DNA of 64,000 nt, taken from Nocardia abscessus (GTDB lineage: Bacteria > Actinomycetota > Actinomycetes > Mycobacteriales > Mycobacteriaceae). A program made the position numbers and the translations under genes. A model generated the notes under the pieces. That model worked only from the letters and a program-made list of their open reading frames with translations, was not told the DNA's origin and did no database searches. Within the stretch, counting starts at the first letter, position 1, and each line of letters starts with the position of its first letter. Positions 60,328-64,000 of this stretch are shown here, piece after piece. The stretch spans positions 234,915 to 298,914 of the forward strand of contig NZ_JADLQO010000010.1 in NCBI RefSeq assembly GCF_015477775.1, given 5' to 3'.

Positions 60328-61320
60328 ATGCCGAAGACCTCAGCACGATTGCTGGCGCTGCTCTCATTGCTGCAGGCACGCCGGGACTGGCCGGGAGCGC
60401 TGCTGGCCGAGCGGCTGGACATCAGCCCGCGCACCGTGCGCCGCGACGTCGACCGCCTGCGCGAGCTCGGCTATCCGATCGTGGCGGTCAAAGGTCCGGA
60501 CGGGGGATACCGGCTCGACGCGGGCACGCAACTGCCTCCGCTGCTGTTCGACGACGAGCAGGCCGTCGCCCTCGCCCTCGCACTCCAGGTCGCCGCCGGT
60601 ACCGGAGCCGGGATCGCCGAAGCCGCGGCGCGTGCGCTGACCACCGTCCGGCAGGTCATGCCAGCGCGGCTGCGCCGCCGCATCGACACCCTCCAGGTCA
60701 CCGCCGTCGAACGGCCCACGACCCGGCCGGAAACGCCGGTCGGCAGCGGTGTGCTGATGACGTTGAGCGCTGCGGTACACGCCGCCGAGGTACTGCGCTT
60801 CGACTACATCTCGGGGGACGACCGCAGTGTGCTTGCCCCGCCGCGGCGGGTGCAGCCTCATCACCTTGTCAGCTGGGACGGGCACTGGTACCTCGTGGCT
60901 TGGGATCTCGACCGCGACGACTGGCGCGTCTTCCGTGCCGACAAGATCACCCCGCGCACGCCCACAGGGCCTCGCTTCACGCCGCGTGAGGTCCCCGGTG
61001 GTGACGTAGCGGCGTTCGTGACCAGCAGGTTCCGTGGTTCCGACGGCGTGGGCGACTGGCCGTGCCTCGGCCGGGTCATCCTCGACCTCCCTGCCGCCAT
61101 GGTGTCGCCGTACGTTCGCGACGGAGTCGTCGAGGAACTCGGACCGGACCGCTGCCGACTCGTCCTCGGCTCGTGGTCATGGCCGGGACTGGCCACCGCC
61201 ATCGGCAGGTTCGACGCCGCCATCGAGGTCATCGGACCCCCCGAACTCAAAGCCGCCTTCGCCCACCTGGCCCGCCGCTACGCCGACGCCGCCACCGACG
61301 AACCTACAGGCGGCGAGTGA
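60328..61320 (+). CDS. HTH-WYL transcriptional regulator (YafY-like)
   Basis: A 330-residue protein. The DeoR-type helix-turn-helix is at ~1-60 (SARLLALLSLLQARRDWPGALLAERLDISPRTVRRDVDRLRELGYPI), and the WYL domain ~135-215 contains VLRFDYISGDDRSVLAPPRRVQPHHLVSWDGHWYLVAWDLDRDDWRVFRADKI, followed by the WCX tail. WYL domains bind nucleotides or ssDNA. It diverges from the PhnB-like gene, which it likely controls. Start codons at 60319 and 60328 are both possible; the latter fits the family. Confidence 0.93.
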   Translation: MPKTSARLLALLSLLQARRDWPGALLAERLDISPRTVRRDVDRLRELGYPIVAVKGPDGGYRLDAGTQLPPLLFDDEQAVALALALQVAAGTGAGIAEAAARALTTVRQVMPARLRRRIDTLQVTAVERPTTRPETPVGSGVLMTLSAAVHAAEVLRFDYISGDDRSVLAPPRRVQPHHLVSWDGHWYLVAWDLDRDDWRVFRADKITPRTPTGPRFTPREVPGGDVAAFVTSRFRGSDGVGDWPCLGRVILDLPAAMVSPYVRDGVVEELGPDRCRLVLGSWSWPGLATAIGRFDAAIEVIGPPELKAAFAHLARRYADAATDEPTGGE

Positions 61321-61643
61321 CGTGCACGTCGCTCGCGTATCCGGCGAATGAGCTGCCTTCGGCCCGACCTACCGCCCGTCGACAATGCCGACGCGCCACA
61401 CCGCCGCTGCCCGATCGCGGCTCCGTACCGATTGCGTGTTTCGCTACAGCGGAGTTCGCTGCGAACCACGAATCCATCCCCGCTGCACCTGCTGTCGGTG
61501 TCGAGATCGAATCGAACCAAGGCGCGGCATCTTTCCTGGGCGAAGGCGATCCAGCCCGGCGAGGTGTTCCACGTCAGGTGCCGCACCCCACCCTGTGCCG
61601 CGCTCCGCCGACGCACCCGCCCGTGGTGGCTTATTGTTCAGGT

Positions 61644-61973
61644 ATGTGGCTGTATGCCGTGTGGGGGTGCCTCGGCGCAGCCGTCAACTGTGGAGTGGTA
61701 TTCGTCGAGGCCACCAGAAGGGTCAAGGGCTGGCCTTGGGTTTGGCCCCATGGGCCGGGCGGCGGCCCTTACGCCGCATCGGTTCTCGTGCAGCTCGGCG
61801 TCGGCGCCGCTACCGCTTCTGTTGTGCTCGACAGTGGGCTGGTCGTCGCAAACGCGCTGGTGGCCTTCGGAGTCGGATCGGCTACTCCCGTTGTCGTGAA
61901 GAAGGTCAGCCGGTACGTGCAGTCACTCTTACCCGGAGAGGAAGACCCGAACAACAAGGAGTTGACGCCATGA
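61644..61973 (+). CDS. Small integral membrane protein preceding the pentapeptide gene
   Basis: A 109-residue protein with three predicted membrane helices: WLYAVWGCLGAAVNCGVVFV, ASVLVQLGVGAATASVVL and VVANALVAFGVGSATPVVV. A Trp/Gly/Pro-rich loop and a basic C-terminal tail (KKVSRYVQSLLPGEEDP) follow. Its stop overlaps the next start (ATGA), so it is translationally coupled to the pentapeptide-repeat protein. No family recognised. It may anchor or interact with that protein at the membrane. The 320 bp upstream contain nothing convincing. Confidence 0.75.
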   Translation: MWLYAVWGCLGAAVNCGVVFVEATRRVKGWPWVWPHGPGGGPYAASVLVQLGVGAATASVVLDSGLVVANALVAFGVGSATPVVVKKVSRYVQSLLPGEEDPNNKELTP

Positions 61974-62860
61974 GCCGGCGGCACTTCGGTCGCCGGTTCC
62001 TGGCGGCGCTGGCCGGATCGACACCCGCATTCGCCGTGATCCCGACCGAGGAAAATCGCGGCAACGGTCGCCGGTTCTTGGCGGCGCTGGCCGGGTCGAC
62101 ACCCGCGTTCACTCCGACCCGTCCTGACGTGTATCGAACGAGCGCCGACACCCCGCGCTCAGCTCGCGGCACTGATAGCGCGCGGACTCGCGTCGACACG
62201 GATTTGCCCGACGCGAACCCATCCCGCGTGTACCTGACCCGCGCACGGCTGTATATCGCCGGCCTATCCGGCGCGCCCGCGCACCTGCGCGGTGTGAACT
62301 TGTCCGGCATAGACCTGGCCGGCGTGAACCTGGCCGGCGCGGATCTGGCACGAGCATTCCTGGGCCGGGCGAATCTGAGGGGTGCGAACCTGTTCGGCGC
62401 CAGCCTGTTCGGCGCGAGCCTGCGCGACGCGGACCTGCGCGACGCGAACCTGCGCGACGCGAATCTGAGCGATGCGAACCTCAACAGCGCGGACCTGCGC
62501 GGCGCGGACCTGAGCGGCGCGAACCTGAACAGCGCGCTCCTGCACGACGCGCTTCTGCACGACGCCCTCTTGAACGAGGCGGACCTGCGCGGAGCGAACT
62601 TGCGCGGAGCGAACTTGCGCGGGGCAGACCTGGGCGATGCGAACCTGAACGACGTGGACCTGCGTGACGCGAACCTGAGCGGTACGTACCTGCCGCAGTT
62701 GCACAGGATCACAGAGTTGACGTGGTCGAGCGGAACAAGCTGGGGCCGCGATACCGCCGAGATTCGCGCGCATTCGATCGAGCAGAGCGCCGGGGTCTAC
62801 ATCTTGAATCCCCCTACTGGACAGCAGGCGGGCACTCTCGCGGACCACGCCGCATGGTGA
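61970..62860 (+). CDS. Pentapeptide-repeat protein with duplicated N-terminal motif
   Basis: A 296-residue protein, AAGGAG nine bases before the ATG. Residues ~100-230 form ~27 A(N/D)LxG-type pentapeptides (LRGANLRGANLRGADL and similar), a right-handed quadrilateral helix. The head carries GRRFLAALAGSTPAF twice, at ~7-21 and 33-47, and a basic Ser/Arg/Thr-rich linker. MfpA/Qnr proteins with this fold mimic DNA and protect gyrase, but the fold alone does not prove that. It is co-translated with a membrane protein. Confidence 0.85.
   Translation: MSRRHFGRRFLAALAGSTPAFAVIPTEENRGNGRRFLAALAGSTPAFTPTRPDVYRTSADTPRSARGTDSARTRVDTDLPDANPSRVYLTRARLYIAGLSGAPAHLRGVNLSGIDLAGVNLAGADLARAFLGRANLRGANLFGASLFGASLRDADLRDANLRDANLSDANLNSADLRGADLSGANLNSALLHDALLHDALLNEADLRGANLRGANLRGADLGDANLNDVDLRDANLSGTYLPQLHRITELTWSSGTSWGRDTAEIRAHSIEQSAGVYILNPPTGQQAGTLADHAAW
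61988..62110 (+). repeat. 45-bp direct repeat within the pentapeptide gene
   Basis: The copies at 61988-62032 and 62066-62110 match at 42 of 45 bases and are 78 bp apart, so the reading frame is kept. They duplicate a 15-residue segment. The three differences are all transitions, showing a fairly recent duplication. Confidence 0.85.
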
Positions 62861-63239
62861 GGATCGAGCCGCGCTGAAAGTGTTTCATCGCATCTCGGAC
62901 GCTGCGTAGACGCGCGTCCTCTGATCGAGCCGTTCTCGGGTCGGAATCCGGTCAACGATCTGACCTCCCGATGAGCGCAACGCACCTCAGATGCCCAGCT
63001 CTATCCCGGCATCCCCAGCCCGAGTAGGGAAATCCGACGCGTCGCTGCGTTTCTCGGCAATGCGCCGGATCTGATGGGCGGGAGTATTCCGCTGTCCTGT
63101 CGAGGCCGTACTGCGAAGGGGGCGGTCCGGTAGGCGCGCTCGGACGCGTCGAGTTCAGAAACGATCCTTGGGGGGCCAGAGGTCGGCCGGTGGGATGCGG
63201 CGCGGAATCTTGTTGACATCACGTGTAGGCAAAGTGGTG

Positions 63240-63252
63240 GTAACCGTGTTAC
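63240..63252. promoter_or_regulatory. GTAAC-N3-GTTAC palindrome upstream of the cholesterol oxidase region
   Basis: GTAAC-CGT-GTTAC, with TTGACA 22 bp before it at 63213. This may be a promoter/operator for the transcript leading to cholesterol oxidase. It is the most structured element in the ~900-bp gap, which otherwise holds only a doubtful 67-codon frame at 63352. Confidence 0.4.
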
Positions 63253-63312
63253 TGTCACGTCGCATGGACATGTGGCATGGCTCATAGCCGGTGTCTATTG
63301 TGATGCAGAGCA

Positions 63313-63329
63313 CCCCGGTTCTGCCGGGG
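63313..63329 (+). other. Leader hairpin
   Basis: CCCCGG-TTCTG-CCGGGG, a 6-bp stem with 5-base loop, followed by GGGAGAGAG and an ATG at 63352. It may be part of a long 5' leader; no known riboswitch class matches. Confidence 0.35.
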
Positions 63330-63762
63330 CGGTACAGAGGGAGAGAGTGTCATGAAGAAGCGGATCGGTGGTGTTCAGAAGCTGGGTTGCGACTTACACC
63401 GAGTTCGGTCGGCAGCGACGATCACCGCGACATCGAAGGCGGGGGCGTTCGATGCGCAGGAATGCCGACTTTCGCCGGTCGCGCATTCTCACCGACCAGA
63501 TGACGCACCTTCGATATCGACCTCACGCCGGCGTGTTTGCGCGCCGCCACGCTGACCGAGCCCTCTGACACCGACGATCCGGCCGCCGCGAGCCGGAGGC
63601 GTCGAATATTCCGGCTCGACAATGCGCCTCTCTGAGGCTGTTCCTGTTCGCGGAATCTCGCAACGCCCGCATTTATCGACGAATCGTTGCGCGACAACGA
63701 AATGCGCACCAGCGATCGTGTTCATGGCATGCCCCCGACATGCCCATCATGAAGGATTTTCG

Positions 63763-64000
63763 ATGACAGCAGTTTCGCGCCGGTCACTGTTGACCGGCGC
63801 CGCCGCGGCCGCGGCGGTAGCTCTCGGCGCGCGATCGGTCGCGTCGTCCGCCTCCGCGCGAGCGGACAGCATCCCATTGACTCGTGAAGAGCATCGGGTG
63901 GTGGTGGTGGGTTCGGGGTTCGGTGGTGGTGTCAGCGCTTTGCGCTTGGCGCGGGCGGGCGTGCCGGTGACGGTGCTCGAACGGGGACTGCGCTGGACGA
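63763..64000 (+). CDS. Tat-exported cholesterol oxidase/GMC flavoprotein, N-terminal part
   Basis: Only the first ~79 residues are in the window. SRRSLLTGAAAAAAVALGARS is a Tat signal (residues ~5-25) with a cleavage zone ASSASARADS. HRVVVVGSGFGGGVSALRLARAGVPVTVLERGLRW is the FAD-binding start of GMC-type cholesterol oxidases (class I, 3-beta-hydroxysterol oxidase), which usually continue to ~540 residues. AAGGA lies eight bases before the ATG. It oxidises cholesterol outside the cell. The gene is cut by the window end. Confidence 0.85.
   Translation, partial: MTAVSRRSLLTGAAAAAAVALGARSVASSASARADSIPLTREEHRVVVVGSGFGGGVSALRLARAGVPVTVLERGLRWT

Noticed and set aside
63352..63555. 67-residue frame MKKRIGGVQKLG... 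after a leader hairpin
   Set aside because: Good ribosome site but the body is not protein-like; kept only as part of the leader observation.

Overview
The window is a high-GC actinobacterial chromosome segment with dense, short-gapped genes, frequent GTG starts and ATGA/GTGA/TGATG overlaps. A full-length Nocardia-type carboxylic acid reductase, a Tat-exported cholesterol oxidase at the right edge and many TetR-paired oxidoreductases point to Nocardia or a close relative in Nocardiaceae. I see no rRNA, tRNA, transposase or CRISPR array. Family and orthology calls rest on recognised motifs and remembered homologues, not on searches.

Layout. (1) 1-10.1 kb is a catabolic locus. A leftward unit (aldehyde dehydrogenase, SDR, HIBADH-like dehydrogenase, CMD protein, FAD dehydrogenase, TetR, GMC oxidoreductase) diverges from a rightward unit (P450, SDR, 3Fe-4S ferredoxin, a second aldehyde dehydrogenase). 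Order and sequence resemble the M. tuberculosis Rv0763c-Rv0771 region, but the CYP51 gene is absent and the CYP123-like P450 has lost about 300 central residues in frame. A 15-bp motif recurs at the tetR start and on both sides of the divergent promoter. (2) 10.2-15 kb holds a glutathione peroxidase and then a lower-GC accessory block: a PD-(D/E)xK-like nuclease/coiled-coil protein with a frameshifted tail, three unknown genes, and a divergent XRE/TPR regulator with repeated AGTGGCA sites. (3) 15-25.3 kb carries two LLM flavin monooxygenases, an MFS relic, carboxylic acid reductase, a Tat sulfatase, and a TetR/epimerase pair. (4) 25.4-40.2 kb is a run of small regulator-enzyme modules: PEBP-SRPBCC fusion/GntR, epoxide hydrolase/MarR, TetR/SnoaL/SDR, adenylyl cyclase, CGNR/epoxide hydrolase, RmlB-like, FMN reductase/ECF41 sigma, VOC and PPOX proteins. 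Most have clear operator palindromes. (5) 40.6-46.4 kb holds a beta-trefoil protein, an FAD monooxygenase beside a secreted Trp/Gly repeat protein, a decayed tetR, and a LuxE/LuxC-like pair. (6) 46.4-64 kb holds PAS-ANTAR, DJ-1, GDPD, beta-lactamase-fold and MerR proteins, a secreted hydrolase, an IRED, CoA-transferase and crotonase, VOC/WYL, a pentapeptide-repeat pair and the start of cholesterol oxidase.

Functionally the window is dominated by oxidation and reduction of hydrophobic carbonyl compounds (steroid-like substrates, epoxides, carboxylic acids to aldehydes), organised as small self-regulated units. The most unusual items are the gutted P450 kept in its operon, the Trp-rich RGD-repeat exported protein next to a flavin monooxygenase, the frameshifted nuclease-like gene with its XRE-controlled neighbours, the LuxE/LuxC-like pair, and an RmlB homologue lacking its catalytic Asp.
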